Assembly: GCA_016287755.1 (NCBI GenBank)
Contig: JAEEWT010000001.1
Location: 1-64,000, forward strand
Direction of reading: 5' to 3'
Source of the DNA: Prevotella sp.
GTDB taxonomy: Bacteria > Bacteroidota > Bacteroidia > Bacteroidales > Bacteroidaceae
Length of the DNA: 64,000 bases
How positions within the stretch are numbered: position 1 is the stretch's first letter; each line of letters begins with the position of its first letter. The notes under the pieces are model-generated. The model did not search any database. It worked only from the letters and a program-made list of their open reading frames with translations, and was not told the DNA's origin. A program made the position numbers and the translations under genes. Below, in pieces: positions 46,327 through 54,464 of this stretch.

Positions 46327-47109
46327 ATGAGTAAGATTGCAGTGATTGGCGCTGGTGCCATGGGAGGCGCCACCGTAGAAGGATTGATCAAAGGCGACTA
46401 TTTCCGCAACGAGGATATCACCGTTGCCGATCCGTCGCAGAAAGTGATTGACAAATTCGCCCAGATGGGACTGGCCGTTACGACCGACAATCAGCTGGCT
46501 GCCGAGTCGGCCGATGTGGTGTGTGTGGTGGTGAAGCCCTGGTTGGTGGAGCACGTGCTCAAGGATATCAAACCAGTACTGGATCCTCAGAAGCAACTAC
46601 TCATCGTGATTGCTGCCCGCGTAACATCTGCCAGCATCAAGGAATGGCTGGGTGAGAAGTGCCCTCCCCTCTTCCTCGTCATCCCCAATATCGCTATTGC
46701 TGAGATGGCTTCGATGACCTTCATCGTTCCCGTGGGAGCCTCAGAGAAGGAAACCCAGATCGTAGTGGACATCTTTAACGAGATGGGTAACGCACTGATT
46801 ACCGATGAGCAGCATCTGGCTGCGGGAACAACCCTTGCCAGCTGCGGCATCGCCTATGCCATGCGCTATATCCGTGCTGCCAGCGAGGGCGGTGTGGAAT
46901 TAGGGTTCAAGGCCGACGATGCGAAGAAGATTGTGATGCAGACCATGAAGGGTGCGGTAGAACTGCTTGAAGCCAGTGGTTTGCATCCCGAAGCAGCTAT
47001 CGACCTGGTGGCCACGCCTGGCGGTGTCACCATCAAAGGACTCAACGAAATGGAGCACGCTGGCTTCACCTCTGCTGTTATCCGCGGACTGAAAGCTGGT
47101 GCGAAATAA
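46327..47109 (+). CDS. proC: Pyrroline-5-carboxylate reductase
   Basis: ProC makes proline from pyrroline-5-carboxylate with NAD(P)H. This 260-residue protein starts with the dinucleotide-binding IAVIGAGAMGGATVEGL. Its C-terminal half carries the family stretch DLVATPGGVTIKGLNEME. It is co-transcribed with argD (8 nt gap). Together with proB and proA downstream, the complete glutamate-to-proline route is in this window. Confidence 0.95.
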   Translation: MSKIAVIGAGAMGGATVEGLIKGDYFRNEDITVADPSQKVIDKFAQMGLAVTTDNQLAAESADVVCVVVKPWLVEHVLKDIKPVLDPQKQLLIVIAARVTSASIKEWLGEKCPPLFLVIPNIAIAEMASMTFIVPVGASEKETQIVVDIFNEMGNALITDEQHLAAGTTLASCGIAYAMRYIRAASEGGVELGFKADDAKKIVMQTMKGAVELLEASGLHPEAAIDLVATPGGVTIKGLNEMEHAGFTSAVIRGLKAGAK

Positions 47110-47129
47110 GAATAATTGAGAATTAAGAT

Positions 47130-47687
47130 ATGGAAGAACAACTGAAACAAATAGGTGAGCGACTGCGCGGACTCCGTGATGTGCTGGATATCTCTGTTGG
47201 TGAGATGGCGGAAACCATCGGCATCAGTGAGGATAAGTATGAGAAGATCGAGGCTGGTGAACTGGACATCACCATCTCGAACCTGATGAAGATCGCCCAC
47301 AAATATGGAATCTCTGCCGAGGAACTGATGTTCGCAGAGGCGCCTCATATGAAGTCGTACTTCGTGGTACGCAAAGGACAAGGCATGTCGGTTGAGCGTA
47401 CGAAAGCTTACAAGTACCAGAGTCTGGTAAGCGGTTTCGTGAACCACAAGGCCGATGTGTTCATCGTTACCGTGGAACCGAAACCCGGTGCACGCACCAT
47501 CTACAAGAATACACACCCTGGACAGGAGTTCAACCTCGTACTTGAAGGTGCTATGGAACTGTATATCGGTGGTAAGACCATGATTCTTGAGGAAGGCGAC
47601 AGTATCTATTTCGACTCATCAAAGCCTCACGGCATGCTGGCAGTAGGCGATAAGCCTGTGAAGTTCCTCGCCTTTACTGTGGAGTAA
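47130..47687 (+). CDS. XRE-family regulator with C-terminal cupin domain
   Basis: This 185-residue protein has an N-terminal helix-turn-helix of the Cro/C1 type (residues ~8-65, ISVGEMAETIGISEDKYEKI) and a C-terminal cupin barrel (residues ~95-183, HPGQEFNLVLEGAMELYIGG). Such proteins bind DNA and sense a small molecule in the cupin. Placed directly before the acyl-CoA ligase gene, it probably controls that gene or the operon in response to an acid or its CoA ester; this is inferred from position. The ligase starts 63 nt downstream after a GC-rich palindrome. Confidence 0.88.
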   Translation: MEEQLKQIGERLRGLRDVLDISVGEMAETIGISEDKYEKIEAGELDITISNLMKIAHKYGISAEELMFAEAPHMKSYFVVRKGQGMSVERTKAYKYQSLVSGFVNHKADVFIVTVEPKPGARTIYKNTHPGQEFNLVLEGAMELYIGGKTMILEEGDSIYFDSSKPHGMLAVGDKPVKFLAFTVE

Positions 47688-47692
47688 AAGAC

Positions 47693-47821
47693 CCACCCCT
47701 ACCCCTCCCTGCGAGGGAGGGGAGTAAATGCATTATCAATAAGAACAAAAATGGAAGAGAATAAAGGAACAAAAGGAGTATCTGCTCCCCTCCCTCACAG
47801 GGAGGGGCAAGGGGTAGGTCT
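47693..47821. repeat. Paired GC-rich palindromes around the acyl-CoA ligase start
   Basis: Copy 1 (47693-47726) contains CCCCTCCCTGCGAGGGAGGGG, itself a hairpin. Copy 2 (47785-47821) contains CCCCTCCCTCACAGGGAGGGG and GCAAGGGGTAGGTC and lies inside the coding sequence. The ends ACCCACCCCTACCCC and GGGGTAGGTC show that the copies are inverted relative to each other. Confidence 0.75.
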
Positions 47822-49508
47822 CTTGAATAGATTTTTAAAGCAGACCAAGTTTACTTCTGTAGAAGACTACAATAAGAACCTGGAGTTCATCATCCCTGAG
47901 AACTTCAATTTCGCCTATGACGTGATGGACGCATGGGCAGCCGAGGCACCTGAGAAGCTGGCCATCCTATGGACGAACGATCAGGGGGAGGAATTACGTA
48001 CCACGTTCGGACAGCTGAAGGAACAGACGGACCAGGCCGCCAGCTACCTGCAATCATTAGGCATCGGCAAGAACGACCCGGTGATGCTTATTCTGAAGCG
48101 CCGCTACGAATGGTGGGTGGTCATGCTGGCCCTCCATAAGCTGGGTGCCGTGGTGATTCCTGCCACCCACATGCTCACCAAACATGATATTGTTTACCGC
48201 GATACCCGCGCCAGCATCAAGGGTATCATCTGTGTGGATGATGCCTATGTGATGAGTCAGGTGGAAGCAGCCTTACCTGAGAGTCCTACTGTGAAGGTGC
48301 TCATCAAGGTGGAGGAGACTAGTGATACTAGTAGTGCTAGTGGTGCTAGTAATACTAGCTTATGGCATTCCTGGCAAAACGAGTGGAAGAAAGCCCCGAA
48401 GTTTGTCAAGCCAGCCTTTGTCAACACCAACGATGACACCATGCTGATGTACTTCACCAGTGGTACCAGCGGTGAACCGAAGATGGTGGCTCACGACTAT
48501 CTATATGCCATGGGGCATCTCTCAACGGGTGTGTTCTGGCATAACCTCCACGAGGGCTCCCTTCATCTCACCGTGGCCGACACGGGTTGGGGCAAGGCTG
48601 TGTGGGGTAAGTTCTACGGACAGTGGTTTGCCGGTGCAACCGTCTTTGTGTTCGACCATGAAAAGTTCAATGCAGATACATTGCTTCGCCAGATAGAGAA
48701 ATATAAGGTGACGAGCTTCTGTGCTCCTCCAACCATCTACCGTTTCATGATTCGCGAGGATCTGAGCAAGTACGACCTCTCTTCACTGGAGTATTGTACC
48801 ACGGCCGGCGAGGCATTGAACCCCGCTGTGTTCGACAAGTTCAAAGAGAAGACAGGTATCCAGATGATGGAAGGCTTCGGACAGACAGAAACCACCATGA
48901 CACTGGGAACCTTCCCTTGGATGACCCCCAAGCCAGGTTCCATGGGAATCCCCAACGCACAATACGACATCGACCTGCTGCGTGCAGACGGTACGCCATG
49001 CGAAGATGGTGAAAAGGGCGAGATTGTGGTACGAGTAGGCGACCGTAAGCCTATCGGTCTGTTCAAGTGTTACTATCGTGATGAAGAGCTGACACGTGAG
49101 GCATGGCACGATGGCATCTACCATACAGGCGATATGGCTTGGCGCGATGAGGACGGCTACTACTGGTTCGAGGGTCGTATTGATGATGTCATCAAGTCGT
49201 CTGGCTACCGTATCGGTCCGTTCGAGGTAGAGAGTGCGCTGATGACTCACCCCGCCGTCGTGGAGTGCGCCATCACGGGTGTACCTGATGACATTCGTGG
49301 TATGGTGGTAAAAGCTACTGTCGTACTTGGTAAGGAATGGAAGGACAAGGCTGGCGACGACCTGATCAAGGAACTCCAGCAGCATGTCAAGAAAGAAACA
49401 GCTCCTTATAAGTACCCCCGTATCATCGAGTTCGTCGATGAACTGCCGAAGACCATCAGTGGAAAGATCCGCCGCGTAGAGATCCGTAATAAGGACAGCA
49501 AGAAATAA
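47751..49508 (+). CDS. AMP-forming acyl-CoA ligase (acetyl-CoA synthetase-like)
   Basis: This 585-residue enzyme activates a carboxylic acid with ATP and CoA. The adenylation motifs are all present: YFTSGTSGEPKMVAHD (~residues 230-246), EGFGQTETTMTLG, YHTGDMAWRDEDGYYWFEGR, IDDVIKSSGYRIGPFEVES and the C-terminal catalytic Lys in TISGKIRRVEIR. Substrate unknown; medium-chain or branched acids are common for this subgroup. Two parts are repeat-derived: residues ~11-24 read through a GC-rich palindrome, and residues ~190-204 (TSDTSSASGASNTS) read through a CTAG nonamer array. The conserved protein starts near residue 26 (NRFLKQTKFTSVEDY). The true start could lie downstream of ATG 47751, but I see no better one. 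Confidence 0.88.
   Translation: MEENKGTKGVSAPLPHREGQGVGLLNRFLKQTKFTSVEDYNKNLEFIIPENFNFAYDVMDAWAAEAPEKLAILWTNDQGEELRTTFGQLKEQTDQAASYLQSLGIGKNDPVMLILKRRYEWWVVMLALHKLGAVVIPATHMLTKHDIVYRDTRASIKGIICVDDAYVMSQVEAALPESPTVKVLIKVEETSDTSSASGASNTSLWHSWQNEWKKAPKFVKPAFVNTNDDTMLMYFTSGTSGEPKMVAHDYLYAMGHLSTGVFWHNLHEGSLHLTVADTGWGKAVWGKFYGQWFAGATVFVFDHEKFNADTLLRQIEKYKVTSFCAPPTIYRFMIREDLSKYDLSSLEYCTTAGEALNPAVFDKFKEKTGIQMMEGFGQTETTMTLGTFPWMTPKPGSMGIPNAQYDIDLLRADGTPCEDGEKGEIVVRVGDRKPIGLFKCYYRDEELTREAWHDGIYHTGDMAWRDEDGYYWFEGRIDDVIKSSGYRIGPFEVESALMTHPAVVECAITGVPDDIRGMVVKATVVLGKEWKDKAGDDLIKELQQHVKKETAPYKYPRIIEFVDELPKTISGKIRRVEIRNKDSKK
48318..48359. repeat. CTAG nonamer array 1 (in the acyl-CoA ligase)
   Basis: The units ACTAGTGAT, ACTAGTAGT, GCTAGTGGT, GCTAGTAAT, ACTAGC have CTAG every 9 bp (48319, 48328, 48337, 48346, 48355). 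Here the frame reads ACT-AGT, giving Thr-Ser/Ala-Ser, unlike the other six arrays. Confidence 0.9.
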
Positions 49509-49868
49509 ATGGCTGCTCACAACGAACTCGGCAGGTGGGGAGAAGACCTGGCTGCGGCCTTTCTCGAAGAAAAGGGTTATGCCATCATCGAACGCGACTG
49601 GAAATCCGGTCATCATGATCTCGACATCGTGGCAAAGGATGGCAGTACGCTGGTCATCGTGGAAGTAAAGACCCGTCGCAACCGTTTGTATGGTAATCCA
49701 GAGGAGGCTATCGACTACAGAAAACGTCGGAGTCTGCTGTCGGCCATCAACCACTACACCAAGTCGCATCGTATCTACAGCAGTGTCCGCTTCGACATCA
49801 TCAGCATTGTCGGCAACATGGGTGAAAAGCCCGAAATAGACCACATCATAGATGTAGCATTATTATGA
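49509..49868 (+). CDS. YraN-family (UPF0102) protein
   Basis: This 119-residue protein fits the UPF0102/YraN family, which has a restriction-endonuclease-like fold. Visible are the N-terminal GRWGEDLAAAFLEEKGYAII, then HHDLDIVAKDGSTLVIVEVK with the Asp-x(n)-Glu-x-Lys triad expected for metal-dependent nucleases, and a conserved RR-SLLSAINHY region. Its role is uncertain. The ATG follows the previous stop directly, and its own stop overlaps the proB start (ATGA), so it is embedded in the operon. Confidence 0.9.
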   Translation: MAAHNELGRWGEDLAAAFLEEKGYAIIERDWKSGHHDLDIVAKDGSTLVIVEVKTRRNRLYGNPEEAIDYRKRRSLLSAINHYTKSHRIYSSVRFDIISIVGNMGEKPEIDHIIDVALL

Positions 49869-50635
49869 AAAGAATCGTTATAAAAGTTGGCTCGAACGTC
49901 CTGACACGTCCAGACGGGAAACTGGATGTGACACGCATGTCGGCACTGGTCGACCAGATTGCCTGGCTGCGTAAGCACAACATTGAGGTCATCCTTGTAT
50001 CATCAGGTGCCATGGCCTCCGGTCGTGGAGAACTGAAGGTTGACCACTCGTTGGATTCCGTAGAGCAGCGACAGTTGTTCTCTGCCGTCGGACAGGTGAA
50101 GCTCGTAGGACTCTATTATGATTTGTTCCGCGAGTTCGGTATTCATGTAGGACAGGTGCTGACCATGAAAGAGAACTTCCAACCGGGTGAGCAATACCGT
50201 AATCAAAGGGCTTGTATGACGGTGATGCTTGAGAACGACGTGCTACCCATCGTGAATGAGAACGACACGGTGAGTGTTACCGAGCTGATGTTCACCGATA
50301 ACGATGAACTGTCTGGCCTCATCGCGCAGATGATGAAAGCCGATACGCTGATTCTGCTTTCTAACATCGATGGTATCTTCACCACTCATCCCGATGATCC
50401 GAATGCCGAACTGATCAATGAAGTGGCTCCAGGTCGCGACCTCTCGGAATACATCCAACCCGAGAAGAGTGCCTTTGGTCGTGGCGGTATGCACTCAAAA
50501 TACACCACTGCCAGCAAGGTATCACAGTCGGGCATCCGTGTCATCATTGCCAATGGAGAACGTGAGAATATCCTTATCGATTTGATTGAGCGTAAAGACG
50601 AAACCCCACATACAGAGTTTACACCATGCAACTGA
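49865..50635 (+). CDS. proB: Glutamate 5-kinase, short form without PUA domain
   Basis: ProB phosphorylates glutamate, the first step to proline. This 256-residue protein has the amino acid kinase fold: N-terminal [30 protein letters not shown], then [17 protein letters not shown] and [12 protein letters not shown]. It ends after the kinase domain, so the C-terminal PUA domain of E. coli ProB is missing, as in many Bacteroidetes; feedback control may differ. The start overlaps yraN by 4 nt and its end overlaps proA by 10 nt. Confidence 0.95.
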   Translation: MKRIVIKVGSNVLTRPDGKLDVTRMSALVDQIAWLRKHNIEVILVSSGAMASGRGELKVDHSLDSVEQRQLFSAVGQVKLVGLYYDLFREFGIHVGQVLTMKENFQPGEQYRNQRACMTVMLENDVLPIVNENDTVSVTELMFTDNDELSGLIAQMMKADTLILLSNIDGIFTTHPDDPNAELINEVAPGRDLSEYIQPEKSAFGRGGMHSKYTTASKVSQSGIRVIIANGERENILIDLIERKDETPHTEFTPCN

Positions 50636-51867
50636 AAGAAACATTCGAACGAGTGAAGCGTGCCAGTAAGAGTCTGGCCCTGCTGAGCGACGAACAACGC
50701 AACGAGATTCTTCAAGCCGTTGCCGATGCTATTATCAATAATAAGGTGAGAATCCTGGAGGCTAATGCACAGGATTTGGCCAAGATGGAGAAGAGTAATC
50801 CGCTGTACGACCGTCTGCAGCTGACTGACAGTCGATTGGAGGGCATCGCTGCCGACATGCGTAATGTGGCTACCCTACCCTCTCCCCTCGGTCATATCAC
50901 CAAGCAGAAGACGTTGCCCAATGGACTTCACCTTTGTCGTGTGAGTGTTCCCTTCGGTGTGATCGGCATGATCTACGAGGCACGTCCCAACGTTACCTTC
51001 GATGTCTTCTCTCTCTGCTTCAAGAGTGGTAATGCCTGTGTATTGAAAGGTGGTAAGGATGCCGACTGTTCGAACCGCGAGGAGGTAGCATTGATTCATG
51101 AGATCTTGGAGAAATATGGTGTCAATCCTGATGTCGTTGCTCTGCTGCCGGCTACACATGAAGCCACAGGCGAGATGTTGAATGCGGTAGGCTATGTCGA
51201 TCTGTGCATCCCCCGTGGCGGTCGTAAGCTCATCGACTTCGTTCGCGACACTGCCCGTATCCCTGTTATCGAGACTGGTGCCGGTGTGGTGAACACCTAT
51301 TTCGACAAAGAAGGTGATCTGGAAATGGGCAAGGCTATCATCAATAATGCCAAGACCCGCAGGGTGTCTGTATGCAACGCCTTGGATTGCCTGCTAGTAC
51401 ATCTAGATAGACTAGTAGATCTAGTAGAACTAGTTAAGCCCATGGCAGAGAAAAATGTCATCATCTATGCCGATGAGAAGGCCTACGCTGCCCTCGAAGG
51501 TAAATATCCTTTGTTGGAGCATGCTACCGACGAGAACTTCGGTACGGAGTTCATGGATTATAAACTGGCCGTCAAGACCGTTTCTTCTCTCGAAGAGGCC
51601 CTTGCTCATATCGATGAGAATGGCTCTGGTCACAGCGAGGCCATCATCACCATGAACGAGACAACAGCCCGTAAGTTCCAGGCGCATGTAGATGCAGCAT
51701 GTGTTTATTGGAATGCCCCGACTTCCTTTACCGACGGTGCTCAGTTCGGTCTTGGCGCCGAGATCGGCATCTCTACCCAGAAACTCGGTCCTCGAGGACC
51801 GATGGCCTTGGAAGAGATCACCACCTATAAATGGCTTATCGAGGGTGAAGGTCAAATAAGGGGATAG
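50626..51867 (+). CDS. proA: Gamma-glutamyl phosphate reductase with CTAG repeat insertion
   Basis: ProA reduces glutamyl phosphate to the semialdehyde. This 413-residue protein has the family segments [42 protein letters not shown] and the catalytic Cys250 in [13 protein letters not shown]. Seven residues after Cys250 a CTAG nonamer array encodes [14 protein letters not shown] in place of a variable helix; length is about normal, so the array has replaced or expanded a tolerant segment. It overlaps proB by 10 nt and is followed by argF' after a heptamer tract. Confidence 0.95.
   Translation: MQLKETFERVKRASKSLALLSDEQRNEILQAVADAIINNKVRILEANAQDLAKMEKSNPLYDRLQLTDSRLEGIAADMRNVATLPSPLGHITKQKTLPNGLHLCRVSVPFGVIGMIYEARPNVTFDVFSLCFKSGNACVLKGGKDADCSNREEVALIHEILEKYGVNPDVVALLPATHEATGEMLNAVGYVDLCIPRGGRKLIDFVRDTARIPVIETGAGVVNTYFDKEGDLEMGKAIINNAKTRRVSVCNALDCLLVHLDRLVDLVELVKPMAEKNVIIYADEKAYAALEGKYPLLEHATDENFGTEFMDYKLAVKTVSSLEEALAHIDENGSGHSEAIITMNETTARKFQAHVDAACVYWNAPTSFTDGAQFGLGAEIGISTQKLGPRGPMALEEITTYKWLIEGEGQIRG
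51394..51433. repeat. CTAG nonamer array 2 (in proA)
   Basis: CTAG at 51394, 51403, 51412, 51421 and 51430, exactly 9 bp apart. Frame CTA-G: every Leu is the CTA codon, while the rest of proA prefers CTG, TTG and CTC. Confidence 0.92.
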
Positions 51868-51879
51868 TGAATAGTTTGA

Positions 51880-51918
51880 GTAATCATAAAGTTCAAAGAT
51901 CAAAGTTCAAAGTTCAAA
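51880..51918. repeat. Heptamer tract GTTCAAA upstream of argF'
   Basis: The 19-mer GTAATCATAAAGTTCAAAG (51880-51898) is followed by 7-bp units GATCAAA, GTTCAAA, GTTCAAA, then GATT and the ATG. The same 19-mer occurs inside the gene at 52416-52434. Confidence 0.85.
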
Positions 51919-51922
51919 GATT

Positions 51923-52921
51923 ATGAAGAGTTTCATCAACGTACAAGATATCGGCGACCTGCACCAAGCACTTGCCGAAGCCCAAGAGATCAAGAACGAC
52001 CGTTTTAAGTACCAGCATCTGGGTAAGAACAAAACCCTGATGATGATCTTCTTTAATAACTCCCTGCGCACCCGCCTCTCTACCCAGAAGGCTGCCATGA
52101 ACCTCGGCATGAATGTCATCGTGCTTGACGTCAATGCAGGCGCCTGGAAGCTGGAGACAGAACGCGGTGTCATCATGGATGGTGACAAAAGTGAGCACCT
52201 GTTGGAGGCTATCCCTGTGATGGGATGCTACTGCGACCTGATCGGTATCAGAAGTTTCGCTGGTCTTACCGACCGCGAATACGACTATGCTGAAACCGTT
52301 CTGAACCAGTTCATCAAATACAGCGGTCGTCCGGTCTTCGCCATGGAGACTGCTACCGTGCATCCCTTGCAGGCCTTTGCCGACCTCATTACCATCGAGG
52401 AAACATGGGCAGATTGTAATCATAAAGTTCAAAGTTCAAAGTTCAAAGTTCAAAGACCGAAGGTTGTATTAACCTGGGCTCCTCATTGCAGAGCATTGCC
52501 GCAGGCTGTTCCTAACAGCTTTGCACAGTGGATGAACGCAGCCGATGTGGATTTCGTGATTACCCATCCTGAAGGCTACGAGCTGGATCCGCAGTTCGTG
52601 GGAAATGCCCGAGTGGAGTACGATCAACGGAAAGCCTTTGAGGGAGCCGACTTCATCTACGCCAAGAACTGGAGTAATCCGGGTGTGACCAATCCTGCCG
52701 ACTATGGTAAGATTACCTCGAAAGACATGTCTTGGACAGTAGATACAGAGCACATGTCATGGACCAACAACGGAAAGTTCATGCACTGTCTGCCTGTACG
52801 ACGTGGTTTGATTGTCACCGATGATGTGATTGAGAGCGAGAACTCCATCGTCATCCCAGAGGCTGCCAACCGCGAAATCTCCTGCTCTGTGGTTCTCAAA
52901 CGCATGCTTGAGAGCTTATAA
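51923..52921 (+). CDS. argF': N-succinyl/acetylornithine carbamoyltransferase with heptamer insertion
   Basis: This transcarbamylase moves the carbamoyl group onto N-acyl-ornithine. In Bacteroides fragilis the relative uses N-succinylornithine; substrate here is inferred by family. The 332-residue protein shows the carbamoyl-phosphate loop NNSLRTRLSTQKAAMNLG, the METATVHPLQAFADL segment and HCLPVRRGLIVTDDVI near the C-terminus. Residues ~165-178 (NHKVQSSKFKVQRP) are an in-frame translation of a GTTCAAA heptamer tract, copied from the tract before the gene. It lies between ETW and VVLTWAPH, presumably in a loop. Confidence 0.93.
   Translation: MKSFINVQDIGDLHQALAEAQEIKNDRFKYQHLGKNKTLMMIFFNNSLRTRLSTQKAAMNLGMNVIVLDVNAGAWKLETERGVIMDGDKSEHLLEAIPVMGCYCDLIGIRSFAGLTDREYDYAETVLNQFIKYSGRPVFAMETATVHPLQAFADLITIEETWADCNHKVQSSKFKVQRPKVVLTWAPHCRALPQAVPNSFAQWMNAADVDFVITHPEGYELDPQFVGNARVEYDQRKAFEGADFIYAKNWSNPGVTNPADYGKITSKDMSWTVDTEHMSWTNNGKFMHCLPVRRGLIVTDDVIESENSIVIPEAANREISCSVVLKRMLESL
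52416..52454. repeat. Heptamer tract inside argF'
   Basis: GTAATCATAAAGTTCAAAG followed by three more GTTCAAA units, identical in its first 19 bp to the tract before the gene. The open frame is kept. Confidence 0.88.
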
Positions 52922-52954
52922 ATCCATTTCCTTTGGGTGTTGTGTCGTTTTTAT

Positions 52955-52979
52955 GTAACTTTGGCTTCGCCGAAGTTAC
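52955..52979 (+). terminator. Hairpin after argF'
   Basis: GTAACTTTGGC and GCCGAAGTTAC pair over a 3-nt loop with one mismatch. No T run follows. It is a possible terminator or processing signal at the end of the arginine/proline operon. Confidence 0.45.
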
Positions 52980-53016
52980 AATGCACTCGGCAATGCAAAG
53001 AAAAACAAACTTTTCT

Positions 53017-53047
53017 TTTGCATTGCTCTCGTTTTTTCATAACTTTG
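53017..53047 (+). promoter_or_regulatory. Promoter of membrane/CxxCH module A, nearly leaderless
   Basis: TTTG (53017-53020), 19 bp, TAACTTTG (53040-53047): an exact consensus fit. The ATG at 53052 is only 4 bp beyond the -7 box, so the mRNA would begin at or next to the start codon. An imperfect inverted repeat (GCAATGCAAA... TTTGCATTGC, 52991-53026) overlaps the -33 box. Confidence 0.78.
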
Positions 53048-53051
53048 CAGT

Positions 53052-54464
53052 ATGAAAACGGCCATCAAGAAATATGCTCCATGTATAGTGGGTATTGTAT
53101 GGGGAATAGTGTGCTGGGCTTTCTTCCAGTTCTGCTATTCCTACCATTTCTTTTACCAGGAGCAAAACCAGATCTTCCTGCTTTCAAGCGATTATGTTCT
53201 CTCATACTTGCCGGAAGCAGGATGGCTGGCACGTCTTGTTGGTGATTTCCTTACCCAGTTCTATTATTATCTTTATGTAGGACCGGTAATTCTGACTGGT
53301 TGCCTACTGGTGTTGGGGTACTTCCTGCAGTGCTTGCTGCATCGATGGGGCGTACGCAAATGGATTGCCCTCTTTGTGGTCATTCTCGTAATGACACTCT
53401 TTGCTGTCTTCTGTTTCCACCACAATTACCGACTGAGTAACATCATTTCTGCCGCAGGACTGGCAGGAACGTTCCTCTTGGCAACCTTGTTGTGGAAGAA
53501 ACGGAACTGGCTCAGAATACTCTTTGCGTTCGTTATCGCCATCGCAGGCTGCTATCTTTTCGGTAAGCCAGAGATGGGAAAGCTACAACAACCGAACTTC
53601 TTCGTAGAAAAACAACTCGCTGTTGACAACGAGTATCATTTCAGGAATTACGATAAGGTCATCAGTATGGTAGAAAACGATCCGCATCCCACCCAGGAGA
53701 TGAAGTTCTTCTACAATCTGGTGCGTGCCCAACAAGGACAGCTTCCCGACTATCTGATGCGATTCGACAACAACGAACTCGGCACCTTCTACAAGATTGG
53801 TCCTGAAACTCCGCTGTTCACCATCAAGAGTATGAACGAGTTGTACTGGGTATTAGGCGATATGACCTTCACGGAACGGGCCGCCATGATGGCCAACGTG
53901 TTCTCTCCTGAGAATAGGAACGTACGAATGATCAGACGATTGGCAGAATGTAATATGGTTAGTCAGGACACGATAGCCGCCAACAAGTACCTGCGAATCC
54001 TCGATAAGACACTTGTCTATCGGTCATGGGCCGAAAACATCCGCAAACATGGTCAGACCATCTACAAGGAGAAGATGCAGCTGGTAAACCACCACGACAC
54101 CATCACGGTTTCTGACAATGCCCATTTCCTGATGATGCAGTTACTTGACACTAACCTTGACAACACCATTGCGTTGGATTATATCCTCTGCAGTAACCTG
54201 TTGCTGAAAGACATTGAAAACTTCAAGCGCGATTACGACCGCTATTGCATTGACACAGGGAAACCCCGTTTGAAGACATTGTATCAAGAAGCCTTGTGCA
54301 TATGGCTGGCTGGTACCGATGCCCCGCAGGAAGAATGGGAGAAATACATCCAACGGGCAGATGTTTTCCAACAGTTCCAGCAGTATAACGAACAGCGTGG
54401 TCATCCCCGCTTCAAAGGCACCTACTGGTATTACTTTGACAAATCAAAAGCGCCGAAGGTATGA
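53052..54464 (+). CDS. Polytopic membrane protein with helical-repeat C-terminus (DUF6057-like), module A
   Basis: This 470-residue protein has about five to six hydrophobic helices in residues 1-175 and a soluble C-terminal half of alpha-helical, TPR-like character. The N-terminus has the family pattern YQEQNQIFLLSSDYVLSYLP then FLTQFYYYLYVG, shared with the products at 57498 and 61441. The name DUF6057 is from memory. Its stop overlaps the start of the CxxCH lipoprotein gene (ATGA), the arrangement seen in all three modules, so the two products probably act together. It is shorter than the other two, with fewer membrane segments. Function unknown. Confidence 0.8.
   Translation: MKTAIKKYAPCIVGIVWGIVCWAFFQFCYSYHFFYQEQNQIFLLSSDYVLSYLPEAGWLARLVGDFLTQFYYYLYVGPVILTGCLLVLGYFLQCLLHRWGVRKWIALFVVILVMTLFAVFCFHHNYRLSNIISAAGLAGTFLLATLLWKKRNWLRILFAFVIAIAGCYLFGKPEMGKLQQPNFFVEKQLAVDNEYHFRNYDKVISMVENDPHPTQEMKFFYNLVRAQQGQLPDYLMRFDNNELGTFYKIGPETPLFTIKSMNELYWVLGDMTFTERAAMMANVFSPENRNVRMIRRLAECNMVSQDTIAANKYLRILDKTLVYRSWAENIRKHGQTIYKEKMQLVNHHDTITVSDNAHFLMMQLLDTNLDNTIALDYILCSNLLLKDIENFKRDYDRYCIDTGKPRLKTLYQEALCIWLAGTDAPQEEWEKYIQRADVFQQFQQYNEQRGHPRFKGTYWYYFDKSKAPKV

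Noticed and set aside
52937..53245. Reading frame overlapping the promoter and start of the module A membrane protein
   Set aside because: It crosses a hairpin and promoter and has no signal, domain or partner; the overlapping frame has clear family similarity.
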